Positions 30,098-40,467 of a stretch of DNA of 45,507 nucleotides are shown here, one piece after another. How positions within the stretch are numbered: the first letter of the stretch is position 1; each line of letters starts with the position of its first letter. A program made the position numbers and the translations under genes. This stretch comes from Fidelibacterota bacterium (GTDB lineage: Bacteria; Fidelibacterota; UBA2242; JAOZSR01): assembly GCA_029939575.1 (NCBI GenBank), contig JAOZSR010000017.1, positions 6,629 through 52,135 of the forward strand, in the 5' to 3' direction. The notes beneath the pieces were generated by a model. It did no database searches. It had not been told where the DNA came from and saw nothing but the letters and a program-made list of their open reading frames with translations.

Positions 30098-31357
30098 CTA
30101 ATAATCAACTTTTTTATCAATGAAAAATTTTGAACGTAATTCTTCAATCCAGTTTAAGTACATATCATTCTTTTTCTTTTCCAAAGCATAGTTTTTAATA
30201 ATCACCCAACTATCGTCATATATATTATTTAATCTTAAAATATGATAACCAAGATCAGTTTGAAAAACTTCACTTATTTGACCAATTTCCAAATTATCCA
30301 TAACAGATATAAATTTTTTATTTTTAATTTGATTTTTTTGAATACGGCTTATTCGTCCCATATTAATTTTTGAATCTGTATCGTCGCTATATTTAAAAGC
30401 CGCAGAATCAAAGGAAATTTCATTATTTAATATCTTTGCATAAAGATCATCAATGAAATTTTTTGTATCAATTTTATTTTGCTCTGAAATTTCAGGTATA
30501 ATTAAAATATGACGAACATTAATTTTTTCACCTTTTCTATCAATAAATTGGATTATATGATAACCAAATTCAGTTTTTACAATTTTACTTATTTCGTTAT
30601 CTTTTAGAGAAAAGGCTACTTCTTCAAATTTTGTAACAAAATCACCACGATTTATATATCCTAAATCTCCTCCGGCAACAGCACTACCGGGATCCTGAGA
30701 ATATTTTTTTGCTAATTTATCAAAATCTTCTTTTCCATCAATTAGCAAAGTTCTCAGTGAATCAATTAATTTATAAGCCCTTGTATTTTCTTTATTCCCC
30801 GGTTTTATTTCAATAAGAATATTACTGAAATCCAAACTAGGAGGAATTTCCGGAATACTATCTTTATAAGTCTCATAAAAATTTTCTACCTCTCTTCTGC
30901 TTATTTTAATTTTAGAAAATTTTGTTGATCTTAAATTCTGTACAATCAACCTGTTTCTAATTGAATACCGATAATCCATTTTTATTTTTGGCAGAGACTT
31001 TCCTAAAATTTCTTCTGCTTTTTCAACAGAACCAGTTTGCCTTATAATATCATTAATCTGTTGATCCAAATACATTTCAACATCACGATCTTTTACTTCT
31101 ATTGTTTCTATTTTTGCCTGTTCCAATAGAATATTTTCATCTATTAAGGCCTGTAAAGACTGCCTTTTTAATTCATTCCATTTTTCAATATCATTAGCCG
31201 GGTTTATTCCCATTTGAGATGCATTCATTCTGGCAAACTGATCAATATCACTTTTTAAAATAATATTTTCACCAACAATAGCTGCTATTCCATCCAATAT
31301 TTCCTGAGATACTGATATACTTACTAATAAAATTATTAATATTACATATTTTTTCAT
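30098..31357 (-). CDS. surA: SurA-type periplasmic chaperone/peptidylprolyl isomerase
   Basis: 419 residues: signal peptide (MKKYVILIILLVSISVSQ), an N-terminal SurA domain opening with ILDGIAAIVGENIILKSDI, then two parvulin domains. The first has ILIEIKPGN...YSQDPGSAVAGGDLGYINRG...FGYHIIQF (about 170-275); the second has RHILIIPE...LGYHILRL (about 280-385). This is SurA architecture; it would escort outer-membrane proteins across the periplasm. It is the last of three consecutive parvulin genes between mfd and dnaN. The second domain lacks the GGDLG motif (here INMGRIS), so only the first may be catalytic. Confidence 0.88.
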   Translation of the reverse strand: MKKYVILIILLVSISVSQEILDGIAAIVGENIILKSDIDQFARMNASQMGINPANDIEKWNELKRQSLQALIDENILLEQAKIETIEVKDRDVEMYLDQQINDIIRQTGSVEKAEEILGKSLPKIKMDYRYSIRNRLIVQNLRSTKFSKIKISRREVENFYETYKDSIPEIPPSLDFSNILIEIKPGNKENTRAYKLIDSLRTLLIDGKEDFDKLAKKYSQDPGSAVAGGDLGYINRGDFVTKFEEVAFSLKDNEISKIVKTEFGYHIIQFIDRKGEKINVRHILIIPEISEQNKIDTKNFIDDLYAKILNNEISFDSAAFKYSDDTDSKINMGRISRIQKNQIKNKKFISVMDNLEIGQISEVFQTDLGYHILRLNNIYDDSWVIIKNYALEKKKNDMYLNWIEELRSKFFIDKKVDY

Positions 31358-31362
31358 TTTTT

Positions 31363-32202
31363 TTACTCAATCATTTTAATATAACATTTTTCATTCATAA
31401 ATTTAAAAAGAATATCTTCATCAATTTCATAATTACTTATGGATTTTAAACTATCAGAAAAAATAAGGTAATTTTCCTGAATATATTTTTGGGTCAACCG
31501 TTGAATAATTTCATCTCTAACTTCTTCAATTGGTCTGTATGAACCTTTTGTATATCTTTTATAAATATAGATAAGATGAAATCCATAATTACTCATTATT
31601 GGTCCCAAAACACGCCTGGGTTTTGTTTCAAAAATTGTTTTATCTATTTCTTCAAGTGATTGACCCTGCTTAACTATTTTTGTTTCAAAAGTATATTTAT
31701 TATACAAGTCTTCTTTTAGTTTAGCGTTTCTTGATAATAAAACTGAACGTATTCTTTTAGCTTCTTCATATTCTTTAACCAATAAATGAGATATTTTTGC
31801 TTCATTGAAATTACGAATAAAACTTTTTCTGTTTTCCAGATAATATTCTTTTATCATTTTTTCAGTAATACTTATTTTAGTTTGAAAATGATATTTCAAA
31901 TAAGAATCAATTACTAAATCTCTAAAGAAAATATCGCGTTTCTGTAATAGGGATTTATCTTTTTCAAAGTGATAATCTCTGGCTTTTTGATAAATTACTT
32001 CTTTTGTTATCCAGTTGGAAATAACAGAATTAATATAAGTTTTATGAATCGGATTGTTCATATCGTATTTTGGTATCATTGATAATAATTTTGTTTCTGT
32101 TAAATATGAATCTCCAACCTTAGCAATATATTCAATTTGTTTTTTTTGTTTATGACAACTACTAAAAGAAATTATTAATATAAAAAATATAATTTTTTTC
32201 AA
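31363..32202 (-). CDS. Lipoprotein with a diverged SurA/parvulin-like domain
   Basis: 279 residues. The signal peptide ends in a lipobox with Cys16 (ISFSSC). The N-terminal part (YIAKVGDSYLTETKLLSMIP) is SurA/PrsA-like; the parvulin region has ISHLLVKEYEEAKRIRSVLL and NYGFHLIYIYKRY but lacks the usual GGDLG motif, so it is probably a non-catalytic chaperone. The start is TTG, one base after the preceding stop; its 3' end is 5 bases from surA. It is likely anchored in the periplasm. Confidence 0.78.
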   Translation of the reverse strand: MKKIIFFILIISFSSCHKQKKQIEYIAKVGDSYLTETKLLSMIPKYDMNNPIHKTYINSVISNWITKEVIYQKARDYHFEKDKSLLQKRDIFFRDLVIDSYLKYHFQTKISITEKMIKEYYLENRKSFIRNFNEAKISHLLVKEYEEAKRIRSVLLSRNAKLKEDLYNKYTFETKIVKQGQSLEEIDKTIFETKPRRVLGPIMSNYGFHLIYIYKRYTKGSYRPIEEVRDEIIQRLTQKYIQENYLIFSDSLKSISNYEIDEDILFKFMNEKCYIKMIE

Positions 32203-32203
32203 A

Positions 32204-33886
32204 TTAAGAATCCTGGTTTTTAATATTAAAAGTTTTCCAATAAATTTTAACCTTATATTTATTTAATAATTTTTTATACAACTTTTCTTTTACTTCTTTT
32301 TCTTTTTTTGATTGTAATTTTCTATTTATGGTATGCTTAACCTTATCAAAATCTTTAAGTTCAGCATCTTTTTTATCATATACTTTTATTATGGAAAAAC
32401 CGTCTTTATGTTTTATTGGAGTTTTACAAACTTCATCTTTTTTTAACTTTTCTGCAATTTTTCCAATTTTTCCGTATTGCTTGTTTGATATAAAACCTAA
32501 ATAACCTTTTACTTTTTTCTTATTATATCGCTCAGTGTACTCATCGGATAATTTTTCAAACATTTCACCCATTTGAATTTTAGTTAAAATTTCATTTGCA
32601 AGTGATTCATCTTTTACAAAAATTTCTCTAACCTCAAATTTTTCATCAGTCATATATTCTGATTTATTTTTTTCATAATAATCTTTTAATTCTTTTTCAC
32701 TTACCTTTGATAATTTTTTAATATTTTCTTTTTTATAATGATTTATTATTTCTTTATTTTTAAAAATATTATATTCTTCTAAAAAATCAGGATCATCTTG
32801 TAAATTCATTTTCTGAGCGTTTGTATAAAATATATTTCTTGTAAAAATATATTCCAGCACCTGGGATAATCCCTTTGGGTCTGATAAATATTTACCAGCA
32901 TTAAAATCATAATTATATTCTTCAATTTTATTGGTAAACCATTCTTTGTCAAAATTTTCATTTTTTGTAGTTATAATTACCGGATTGGCTTCTATTTGTT
33001 TCATGATTTGCAAATATCCACCCTTATATTTTTTGTCTTTGTATTCATCACAAATTAAAGGAAGTACTTCATTATTTAATTTATAATCCATTGATTTTTT
33101 GATTCTTTCAACTGTTTCAAGATATCTTTTATTTAATTCTTGTCTATGAGATTGAATTGCATTTTTTTTGAGTGATTTTTTTGATTTTTCAAAAGTTTGT
33201 TGTTTTGGTTTGGTTCTTTTATCGACTAATTTAATAATATGATAACCAAACTGTGTTTTTAAAGGTTTTGAAATTTCTCCTATTTCCATTGAAAATACTT
33301 TTTCCTGAAAAGCCGGAACCATTTTTCCCCAGGAAAAATATCCAAGATCTCCGCCTGGAGCTGCTTTATCTGCAGAATATTCATTGGCCAGATCAGTAAA
33401 ATTTTCACCATTTAATATTTTTTTATAAATATCATTCGCTTTTGCCAACGCCTCTTCTGAACTCATTTTGTTTTCAGGTTTTATTAAAATATGGCTGGCT
33501 TTTACTTCTACTGATGTTTTATCATAAATTTGTTTGATATATTCATCTGTAATAACTGAATCTAAAATAGTTTTATTAAGATATGTTTGTATTAATACAT
33601 TCTTTTTAAAACCCTTTAATTTTACAGATAAAGCACTATCTGTTTGTTCGTAATTTTGTTTTTCTGCATCAATAGAATATAGTTTGTTTTCTACGAAGGA
33701 ATTAATTTTTGATACTTTAGTTTCCTCAGGTAATTTAATAAAATTATTTTTTATATTAGTTTTAAAAAAATCGTCAAGGTTATAAAAATCTGATCCTATT
33801 TTTAAAAAGACATCCGGTTCTGGACTTTTAGCACAACTACCTAATAATAAGGTAATTACCAAGAATAATGTTGCTGTTTTTCTCAT
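32204..33886 (-). CDS. Lipoprotein peptidylprolyl isomerase with two parvulin domains (PrsA/SurA-like)
   Basis: 560 residues. Lipobox Cys18 (LLLGSC). The first parvulin domain is complete: VKASHILIKPENK...YSADKAAPGGDLGYFSWGKMVPAF...FGYHIIKLVDKR (about 130-235). A second, weaker one lies at about 405-500 (FEVREIFVKDE...VKGYLGFISNKQYG...KDGFSIIKVYDK). The remainder is lysine-rich and helical. The start follows AGGAGG. Such lipoproteins help fold secreted or outer-membrane proteins. As first of three chaperone genes it probably drives the set, with surA downstream. Confidence 0.85.
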   Translation of the reverse strand: MRKTATLFLVITLLLGSCAKSPEPDVFLKIGSDFYNLDDFFKTNIKNNFIKLPEETKVSKINSFVENKLYSIDAEKQNYEQTDSALSVKLKGFKKNVLIQTYLNKTILDSVITDEYIKQIYDKTSVEVKASHILIKPENKMSSEEALAKANDIYKKILNGENFTDLANEYSADKAAPGGDLGYFSWGKMVPAFQEKVFSMEIGEISKPLKTQFGYHIIKLVDKRTKPKQQTFEKSKKSLKKNAIQSHRQELNKRYLETVERIKKSMDYKLNNEVLPLICDEYKDKKYKGGYLQIMKQIEANPVIITTKNENFDKEWFTNKIEEYNYDFNAGKYLSDPKGLSQVLEYIFTRNIFYTNAQKMNLQDDPDFLEEYNIFKNKEIINHYKKENIKKLSKVSEKELKDYYEKNKSEYMTDEKFEVREIFVKDESLANEILTKIQMGEMFEKLSDEYTERYNKKKVKGYLGFISNKQYGKIGKIAEKLKKDEVCKTPIKHKDGFSIIKVYDKKDAELKDFDKVKHTINRKLQSKKEKEVKEKLYKKLLNKYKVKIYWKTFNIKNQDS

Positions 33887-33977
33887 TGTTTTCCTCCTAT
33901 TTAATATTTATAATTTTCTTAAATACAATACTATAGACAAAAAAATCTAATATTTAATATTTTTTTAAAAAATATCA

Positions 33978-36900
33978 TTATAAATTAATATCCTCTCTAA
34001 GCATAAACAAGAATTGTTTTAATATCTCAACTGATACATCATTTCTAAAATGCAATATAAAAGAAAATGTTTCCGCTGGCAGAAATTTATATGATAAATT
34101 TAATTCCTTTGTAATTTTGTTTATTACTTCAATGACTTGTGTTGGGTTCTCTATTTCCATTTCTTCACTAAAATGGATTTTAACGGATCGTGGTAAAATG
34201 TGTAATTTTTTTATAAGCAAGTCAGATGATAATATTCTAATACCAGTTATTACTAATAGTTTTTTTCCTTCAATTGGAATTGAACCATATCTATCTATTA
34301 TTTCAGTTTGGATATTTTTCAATGCGCTAATGCTATTTAATAGTGATAATCGTTTATACAATTCTAATCTTACATCAGCCGAATTAATATAGTACTCTGG
34401 AAAATATGCCGGTAATTTATGTTTTATTTGCACATTAATGATTTTTTTCTTTTCTTCTAAATCAATTAAATCATTATTTATTTTTTGTTCTTCAATTGCT
34501 TCTTTTAATATTTTTACATAAAGGTCATATCCAATAGATTGAATATCTCCGCTTTGTTCCAATCCAAATAAATTTCCGGTTCCACGTATTTCCAAATCTT
34601 TTAAAGCTATTGAGTAACCCGAACCCAAAGAGGTATATCTTTTTATTGTTTGTAATCTATGAATTGCTGTTCTGTTTAACTTACCTTTTTTGGGAATTAT
34701 CAGATAACAATAGGCTCTTCTGTTAGCTCTTCCAACCCGACCTCTTAACTGATATAACTGTGCCAAACCAAAATTATGGGATTTATTAATAAAAATTGTA
34801 TTAACGTTAGAAATATCTATTCCTGATTCAATTATGGATGTTGTAACTAAAATATCAAAATTATGATTAATAAAATCTTTCATAATTGGCTCAAGTTCTT
34901 TTTCTTTCATCTGTCCATGTGCATATCTAATTCGCAGGTCAGGGAATATTTGCTGTAATTTTCCAGCCATTACATGGATTGACTTTATTTCATTATGAAC
35001 AAAAAATACTTGTCCTTTTCTATTTATTTCCCGTTTTATATATGTTTTAATTTTATCGATATCAAAATGAATAATATCAGTATAAATTGGCAGTCTTAAT
35101 TTTGGTGGTGTATTTATCTGAGAATAATCTCTGGCACCAATTAGGGAAAATTGTAGTGTGCGCGGAATTGGAGTTGCAGATAAAGATAATATATCTATAT
35201 TTTTCTTTATATTTTTTATATTTTCTTTATGTTTTACACCAAAACGATGTTCCTCATCAATTATTAGCAAACCTAAATTATGAAATTTTATATCTTTTGT
35301 TAATAAACGATGAGTTCCAATTATTATATCTGTTTTACCTGTTTCAAGATTATTAAGTATTTCCGTTTGTTTTTTCTTTTTTATAAATCGTGAAATAATT
35401 TCTATCTGCACCGGATAATTTTCTAATCTGTCACAAAAGGATTTATAATGTTGATCAGCCAGAATAGTTGTAGGAACCAAAATAGCAACTTGTTTTGAAT
35501 TTGAAACTGCTTTAAAAGAGGCCCTTATTGCCACTTCTGTTTTTCCAAAACCAACATCTCCACATAAAAGTCTATCCATTGGAAAATCAGATTCCATATC
35601 TTTCTTTATTTCATTTATTGCGGTAATCTGATCAGCGGTTTCATCATAGGTAAATTCCATATCCATTTCTTTTTGCATATCTGTATCATGTTCACAAGCA
35701 AAACCCTTACTATTCATTCTGTCGGCATAAAGTTTAATTATTTCTTTGGTTATTTTTTCTAAAGATTTTTTAGTTCTTCGTTTTTTTCTTTCCCATTCTG
35801 TAGATGAAAGACTACTTAATTTTGGATCAAAATCATCGGGCGTTTTATATTTTTGTACATCCCGGAGATTTTCAAGAGGAATATAAATTTTATCACCACC
35901 ATTATATTCAAGAGCAATACACTCTCTTTGAGTTCCAAAAGCCTCTACTTTGTTTAAACCAAGATATTTACCAATACCATAATTTAAATGAACAATAAAA
36001 TCTCCAACATTTAAATTATCCGTTTTTATTTTTTCTAATTCATATAATTTTGATATTTTTCTAAAAGATTTTGAAAATCGTTCTTTTTTATATATCTCGT
36101 TTTCCGGATATATATATATTCCCAAATCATTATTTTCCACGATACCGGAAAGATTACCCTCAATAATTTTTAGATTAAAATCATTAAATATTCTTTTATA
36201 ATGTTTCACGTGAAACATTTGATTGCAAAATATTATAATTTCGGGTTGTTGGTTGAAATTTTTAATGTTTTTTAAGTGTTCCTTAAATAAATCTATATTT
36301 TTACCTTTTAAAACAGGTGTTTGAAAATTAAAATCAAGAGAACTTTTTAAATAATCATTTACTTTAACATTTATTATTTTGGGTAAATTATCTAAAAGAG
36401 TTAGTCTTTCAATGGTTTTTTTGTAAGATGTTTCGCTATGAAGATGAAACTGCACAGGAATACTTTGTAAATAGGAATAAAAGGATGTTATTTTTGTTAT
36501 TTTTGGTTTTTTGTTTGCCGGAGGTTTTAATTCTATCTGGTTAAATTGTTTAAGCGAACATTGAGATTCCTGGTTAAAAGATCTAATTGATTCAATTTTA
36601 TTATCAAAAAATTCCACTCTGTATGGATTTATTGAAGTCGGTGGAAAAAAATCTATGAGTGATCCTTTAATTGAATATTCTAAAGGGTATTCAACAGTAT
36701 GTTCCCTGTTATATTCGAACTTTTCTAAGGTGTCAATAAAAACCGACCTATCAGTTATTTTATCCTTTTCAAGTATATAAGTATTTTCTTTATAAAAGTC
36801 TTTTGTGGGAAAGTGTGATAAAAGACCCTCAATTGTTGAAATTATAATTGGATTAGAATATTTATTAATTTTTTCCAAAGTGTCGTTGATAAAAAAAGTA

Positions 36901-37211
36901 TTTATTAATTCAGTGTTTGTATCGAGATTTGTGGTCTTTTCAAAATTTGACAAAAAACAAATATTATCTTGTTTAGTTAAAAAATCTAAATCATCCCTAA
37001 TGTTTTCAACTTCACTTTGATTGTCAGAAATAATAATTATTGGGTTAGAAATAGATTTTGATAAAAGAGAAATTAATAGGGAAAAGGATGAACCGGAAAT
37101 ATTTGATATTGAAAAATTGGTTTCACTTTTTATCGCATCTATAAGAGATTTAAAATAATCTTTCTGTGAAAATTTAGTAAAGAAATTTTCTAATATGGGT
37201 AAGTGTTTCAC
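33978..37211 (-). CDS. mfd: Transcription-repair coupling factor Mfd
   Basis: 1077 residues, slightly short of the usual ~1150. It displaces stalled RNA polymerase and recruits UvrA. The UvrB-like N-terminal region includes SLIDFFPPTSINPYRVEFFD (184-203). The RNA-polymerase-interacting domain is NVGDFIVHLNYGIGKYLG (401-418). The RecG-like translocase has GDVGFGKTEVA (Walker A, 551-558), DEEHRFG (652-658) and QLRGRVGRANR. The start is GTG, 8 bases after the mnmG stop and inside a parS-like site. Another parS, encoding residues MFHVKH (332-337), lies within the gene. Confidence 0.95.
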   Translation of the reverse strand: MKHLPILENFFTKFSQKDYFKSLIDAIKSETNFSISNISGSSFSLLISLLSKSISNPIIIISDNQSEVENIRDDLDFLTKQDNICFLSNFEKTTNLDTNTELINTFFINDTLEKINKYSNPIIISTIEGLLSHFPTKDFYKENTYILEKDKITDRSVFIDTLEKFEYNREHTVEYPLEYSIKGSLIDFFPPTSINPYRVEFFDNKIESIRSFNQESQCSLKQFNQIELKPPANKKPKITKITSFYSYLQSIPVQFHLHSETSYKKTIERLTLLDNLPKIINVKVNDYLKSSLDFNFQTPVLKGKNIDLFKEHLKNIKNFNQQPEIIIFCNQMFHVKHYKRIFNDFNLKIIEGNLSGIVENNDLGIYIYPENEIYKKERFSKSFRKISKLYELEKIKTDNLNVGDFIVHLNYGIGKYLGLNKVEAFGTQRECIALEYNGGDKIYIPLENLRDVQKYKTPDDFDPKLSSLSSTEWERKKRRTKKSLEKITKEIIKLYADRMNSKGFACEHDTDMQKEMDMEFTYDETADQITAINEIKKDMESDFPMDRLLCGDVGFGKTEVAIRASFKAVSNSKQVAILVPTTILADQHYKSFCDRLENYPVQIEIISRFIKKKKQTEILNNLETGKTDIIIGTHRLLTKDIKFHNLGLLIIDEEHRFGVKHKENIKNIKKNIDILSLSATPIPRTLQFSLIGARDYSQINTPPKLRLPIYTDIIHFDIDKIKTYIKREINRKGQVFFVHNEIKSIHVMAGKLQQIFPDLRIRYAHGQMKEKELEPIMKDFINHNFDILVTTSIIESGIDISNVNTIFINKSHNFGLAQLYQLRGRVGRANRRAYCYLIIPKKGKLNRTAIHRLQTIKRYTSLGSGYSIALKDLEIRGTGNLFGLEQSGDIQSIGYDLYVKILKEAIEEQKINNDLIDLEEKKKIINVQIKHKLPAYFPEYYINSADVRLELYKRLSLLNSISALKNIQTEIIDRYGSIPIEGKKLLVITGIRILSSDLLIKKLHILPRSVKIHFSEEMEIENPTQVIEVINKITKELNLSYKFLPAETFSFILHFRNDVSVEILKQFLFMLREDINL
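36202..36217. other. parS: parS site, perfect 16-bp match (ParB-binding centromere)
   Basis: TGTTTCACGTGAAACA is the consensus bacterial chromosomal parS palindrome. It is embedded in mfd, where it encodes MFHVKH. ParB loads here and works with ParA and SMC in chromosome segregation; such sites cluster near oriC. Confidence 0.92.
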
Positions 37212-37219
37212 GTGAAACC
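37204..37219. other. parS: parS site, 15 of 16 bases, overlapping the mfd start codon
   Basis: TGTTTCACGTGAAACC differs from parS only in the last base; the 14-bp palindrome GTTTCACGTGAAAC is intact. It covers the mfd GTG start and the short mnmG-mfd junction, 1002 bp from the other site. Confidence 0.88.
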
Positions 37220-39082
37220 TTATTTGCTTAATAAAATCAGAAGGGTTGTAATATCAGATGGTTTTACTCCGGGTATTCTGGAGGCCTGTCCAATTGTTTC
37301 CGGTTTGATTTTAAATAATTTTTCCTGGGCTTCTTTGGTAATTGAGGTGATTTTTCGAAAGTCCAGAGAGGATGGAATTTTTTTATTTTCATTGTTAGCC
37401 AGACTTTTTACTTGGCTGAGGTTTCTTTTTATATATCCTTCATACTTTATGTCGACTTCAATAATATTTTTTAGGTTTTGGTGTTTTGAACACTCATCTA
37501 CCAAATTTTGTGGCAAGAAACATGAAATATCATCGAATGTGATTGATGGTCTTTTTAAAATTTTACTTAAAATGACACCTGATTTTAAAAGAGATTCTTT
37601 TTTTGATTCTAAAATAGGGTTAATATCTGTAGGTGAAATATTGGTTTTTTGAATATATTCAATAAGAGTGTGCCGGAGTTTTTCCTTACTTTTAACGGTT
37701 AGATAAAATCTTTCCGGAAGTAACCCATGTTGAAATGCTTTTTCTGAAAGCCGGCGGTCTGCTGTATCATATCTTAATAACAATCTATATTCGGCACTGG
37801 AAGTAAACATGCGATAGGGTTCTTTTGGGTCTTTTGTAATTAAATCGTCAATTAATACACCAATATATGATTCTGATCTTTTTAAAATTAAGGGCTCTAT
37901 TTGTTTGATTTTTGCTGAAGCGTTGATCGCCGCCATCAGACCAAGGGCAGCAGCTTCTTCATAACCGGAAGTTCCGTTTATTTGTCCGGCAAGGTATAAA
38001 CCGGAAATTTGTTTTGTTTCCATTGTACTATATATCTGTCTGGATGGAAAAAAATCATATTCGATTGCATAACCGGGAATAATAAATTCAGCATTTTCCA
38101 AACCGGGGATTGTGTGTATTGCCGCCAATTGTATGTCTTTAGGAAGAGAAGAAGAAAATCCGTTAACATAATATTGATTAGCATTATACCATTCTGGTTC
38201 CAAAAAAATATGATGTGCCGTTCTGTCCTTGAAACGTACGATTTTGTCTTCTATACTGGGACAATATCTTGGGCCTACACCTTTGATTACACCGGTAAAT
38301 AATGGAGATTCGTCAAAACCGCGTTCAAGGATACTATGGGTTCGAGTGTTTGTGTGTGTTAAATAACATGGAACATTTGGTGGATGAAAATCGGTGGTTT
38401 GAAATGAAAAAGGAGCGGGGTTTTTGTCACCATACTGAATTGTAGTTTTTGTAAAATCAATTGAATCTTTTTCTATCCTGGCGGGAGTACCTGTTTTTAA
38501 TCGACCAGAAATAATGCCGTGGGAATTTAATGATTCTGTTAATCCGTATGCAGCTTGTTCACCAATCCTGCCACCGGTTTGAGTTTCGGTTCCGATAAAA
38601 ATTTTTCCGTTTAAAAAGGTTCCTGCGGTTATGATTAGTGCTTTACATGAAATATTTCCACTGTTTTTAGTGTTTATTGCAATTATTTTATTATTTTCCA
38701 AAATAATATCTGTACCACAATCTTCTAAAACATCGAGATTTGGTTGTTGATTAATGACAGCAGTCATTTGTTTTGAATATTCAATTTTATCAGATTGTGC
38801 TCGTGGAGACCAAACACTAGGACCCTTGGATTGATTTAGCATTTTAAATTGAATACCAGTGCTATCGGCAATTTTTGCCATTTCTCCACCCAGTGCATCA
38901 ATCTCAGCCACCAGGTGACCTTTTGCTAAACCGCCAATTGCGGGATTACAAGACATTCTTGAAATATTGGTTTTGTCTAAAGTAATTAATAATGTGGAAT
39001 GACCTAAACGGGCTGAGGCTAAGCAAGCTTCGGCACCTGCATGTCCACCTCCTACAACTATTATTTCATAATCAGTTTTCAT
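37220..39082 (-). CDS. mnmG: tRNA uridine-5-carboxymethylaminomethyl modification enzyme MnmG (GidA)
   Basis: 620 residues, standard length. With MnmE it installs the cmnm5 group at U34 of several tRNAs using FAD, glycine/ammonium and methylene-THF. The FAD motif is GGGHAG (11-16). Family segments [34 protein letters not shown] and the late [13 protein letters not shown] are intact. It lies 9 bases after mnmE, the classical origin-proximal pair, and 8 bases before mfd. The junction with mfd contains a parS site. Confidence 0.97.
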   Translation of the reverse strand: MKTDYEIIVVGGGHAGAEACLASARLGHSTLLITLDKTNISRMSCNPAIGGLAKGHLVAEIDALGGEMAKIADSTGIQFKMLNQSKGPSVWSPRAQSDKIEYSKQMTAVINQQPNLDVLEDCGTDIILENNKIIAINTKNSGNISCKALIITAGTFLNGKIFIGTETQTGGRIGEQAAYGLTESLNSHGIISGRLKTGTPARIEKDSIDFTKTTIQYGDKNPAPFSFQTTDFHPPNVPCYLTHTNTRTHSILERGFDESPLFTGVIKGVGPRYCPSIEDKIVRFKDRTAHHIFLEPEWYNANQYYVNGFSSSLPKDIQLAAIHTIPGLENAEFIIPGYAIEYDFFPSRQIYSTMETKQISGLYLAGQINGTSGYEEAAALGLMAAINASAKIKQIEPLILKRSESYIGVLIDDLITKDPKEPYRMFTSSAEYRLLLRYDTADRRLSEKAFQHGLLPERFYLTVKSKEKLRHTLIEYIQKTNISPTDINPILESKKESLLKSGVILSKILKRPSITFDDISCFLPQNLVDECSKHQNLKNIIEVDIKYEGYIKRNLSQVKSLANNENKKIPSSLDFRKITSITKEAQEKLFKIKPETIGQASRIPGVKPSDITTLLILLSK

Positions 39083-39091
39083 TATTATAAA

Positions 39092-40447
39092 CTATTTTCC
39101 TATACAAAAATTTTTAAAAATATTATTTAGAATATCATCATTATAAACTTTACCTAAAATTTCGGATAATGAATCCAGTGCAATACGAAGATCCATAACA
39201 ATAATTTCGCTGGGTTGATTGTCTTTGATGCTGAACAACGCATGTTCAAGTGATTGTTTTGTATTAATTAAAGAATATTTATGGCGCTTTCTGGTTATGA
39301 TAATGTTTTCGTTTTTAGGACGCTTTACTTTAATATGATTAACCATTTTGTCTGCAAGTCTATGAATCCCGTTATGTGTTTTGGCTGAAATAGTAATAGT
39401 ATTGAAATTTTTAAAATATTTTTGTTTGTTATTTAGTTGAGATTCAGAGATTATATCGATTTTATTTAATATTATAATTGTATCATCTAAATTGTTTGGA
39501 AGATACTTTTGAAAATCGGAAACCGGTTTTGAAGGATCAATGATAAACAGAATAAGATCAGCCTGTTGAATGTATTTATTGGTTCTTTCAATTCCTTTTT
39601 GTTCGACAGAATCTGTTGTTTGTCTTAAACCAGCCGTATCAATTAAGCGAAATTGATAGCCACCTCTTCTGAATGATTCTTCAATTGAATCGCGGGTAGT
39701 GCCGGCAGTTGGAGAAACAATAACCCGTTCTTCCTGCAAAAAGGCATTTAACAGACTTGATTTGCCGCTGTTTGGCGGCCCAATAATCGGCACTCTTATA
39801 CCCTCTTTTACCAGTTTTCCATAGTTAAATGATTGAATTAACATTTGTAAAGTGTTTTGTAAATCAACCAATTGATTTTCAATTTTGCTTTTTGGAGTAA
39901 AATCTATTTCCTGATCAGAAAAATCAAGTTCTAATTCCAACAAAGAAATTATATCGATTAATTGTTTTTGACACTTTTTGATAAATATACCGGTATGACC
40001 GTCAAGCAAATTTGTTGATGCCAGATGAGCAGCCTGAGTTTGGGTGTGAATAATATCAGCAACACCCTCGGCTTGCGAAAGATCCATTTTGCCATTTAAG
40101 AAAGCGCGCTTGGTAAATTCTCCGGGCTCAGCATTTCGTGCGCCTTCATTAATGCAAAGTTCGATAATTCTTTCAATAATATATTGGCTGCCATGACAAG
40201 ATATTTCTACAACATCTTCTCCGGTATAACTTTCCGGAGCTTTGAAATATGTAACAATAATATCATCTAAATGGTTGGTTTTATAAAATATTTTGGTGAA
40301 CGTGGCTAAACGGGGTTTAAAAGCCTTTTTATTTGTGAGGGTAGAAATAATAGATAAAGAAATGGGGCCTGTTAAACGAACAACTGCAATAGCACCAAAA
40401 CCCGGAGCTGTTGATAAAGCAACTATTGTATTGGCTTGCGACGCCAT
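39092..40447 (-). CDS. mnmE: tRNA modification GTPase MnmE (TrmE)
   Basis: 451 residues. N-terminal folate-binding domain (TIVALSTAPGFGAIAVVRLTG; GEDVVEISCHG), a helical domain, then an inserted G domain: P-loop GPPNSGKS (223-230), switch TAGTTRD, DTAGLR (270-275) and NKID. It ends in the catalytic C-terminal C-[IV]-GK motif (CIGK, Cys448). It partners MnmG, encoded next, in wobble-uridine modification. Confidence 0.97.
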   Translation of the reverse strand: MASQANTIVALSTAPGFGAIAVVRLTGPISLSIISTLTNKKAFKPRLATFTKIFYKTNHLDDIIVTYFKAPESYTGEDVVEISCHGSQYIIERIIELCINEGARNAEPGEFTKRAFLNGKMDLSQAEGVADIIHTQTQAAHLASTNLLDGHTGIFIKKCQKQLIDIISLLELELDFSDQEIDFTPKSKIENQLVDLQNTLQMLIQSFNYGKLVKEGIRVPIIGPPNSGKSSLLNAFLQEERVIVSPTAGTTRDSIEESFRRGGYQFRLIDTAGLRQTTDSVEQKGIERTNKYIQQADLILFIIDPSKPVSDFQKYLPNNLDDTIIILNKIDIISESQLNNKQKYFKNFNTITISAKTHNGIHRLADKMVNHIKVKRPKNENIIITRKRHKYSLINTKQSLEHALFSIKDNQPSEIIVMDLRIALDSLSEILGKVYNDDILNNIFKNFCIGK

Positions 40448-40467
40448 TGCAATTATTCCATATTAGT

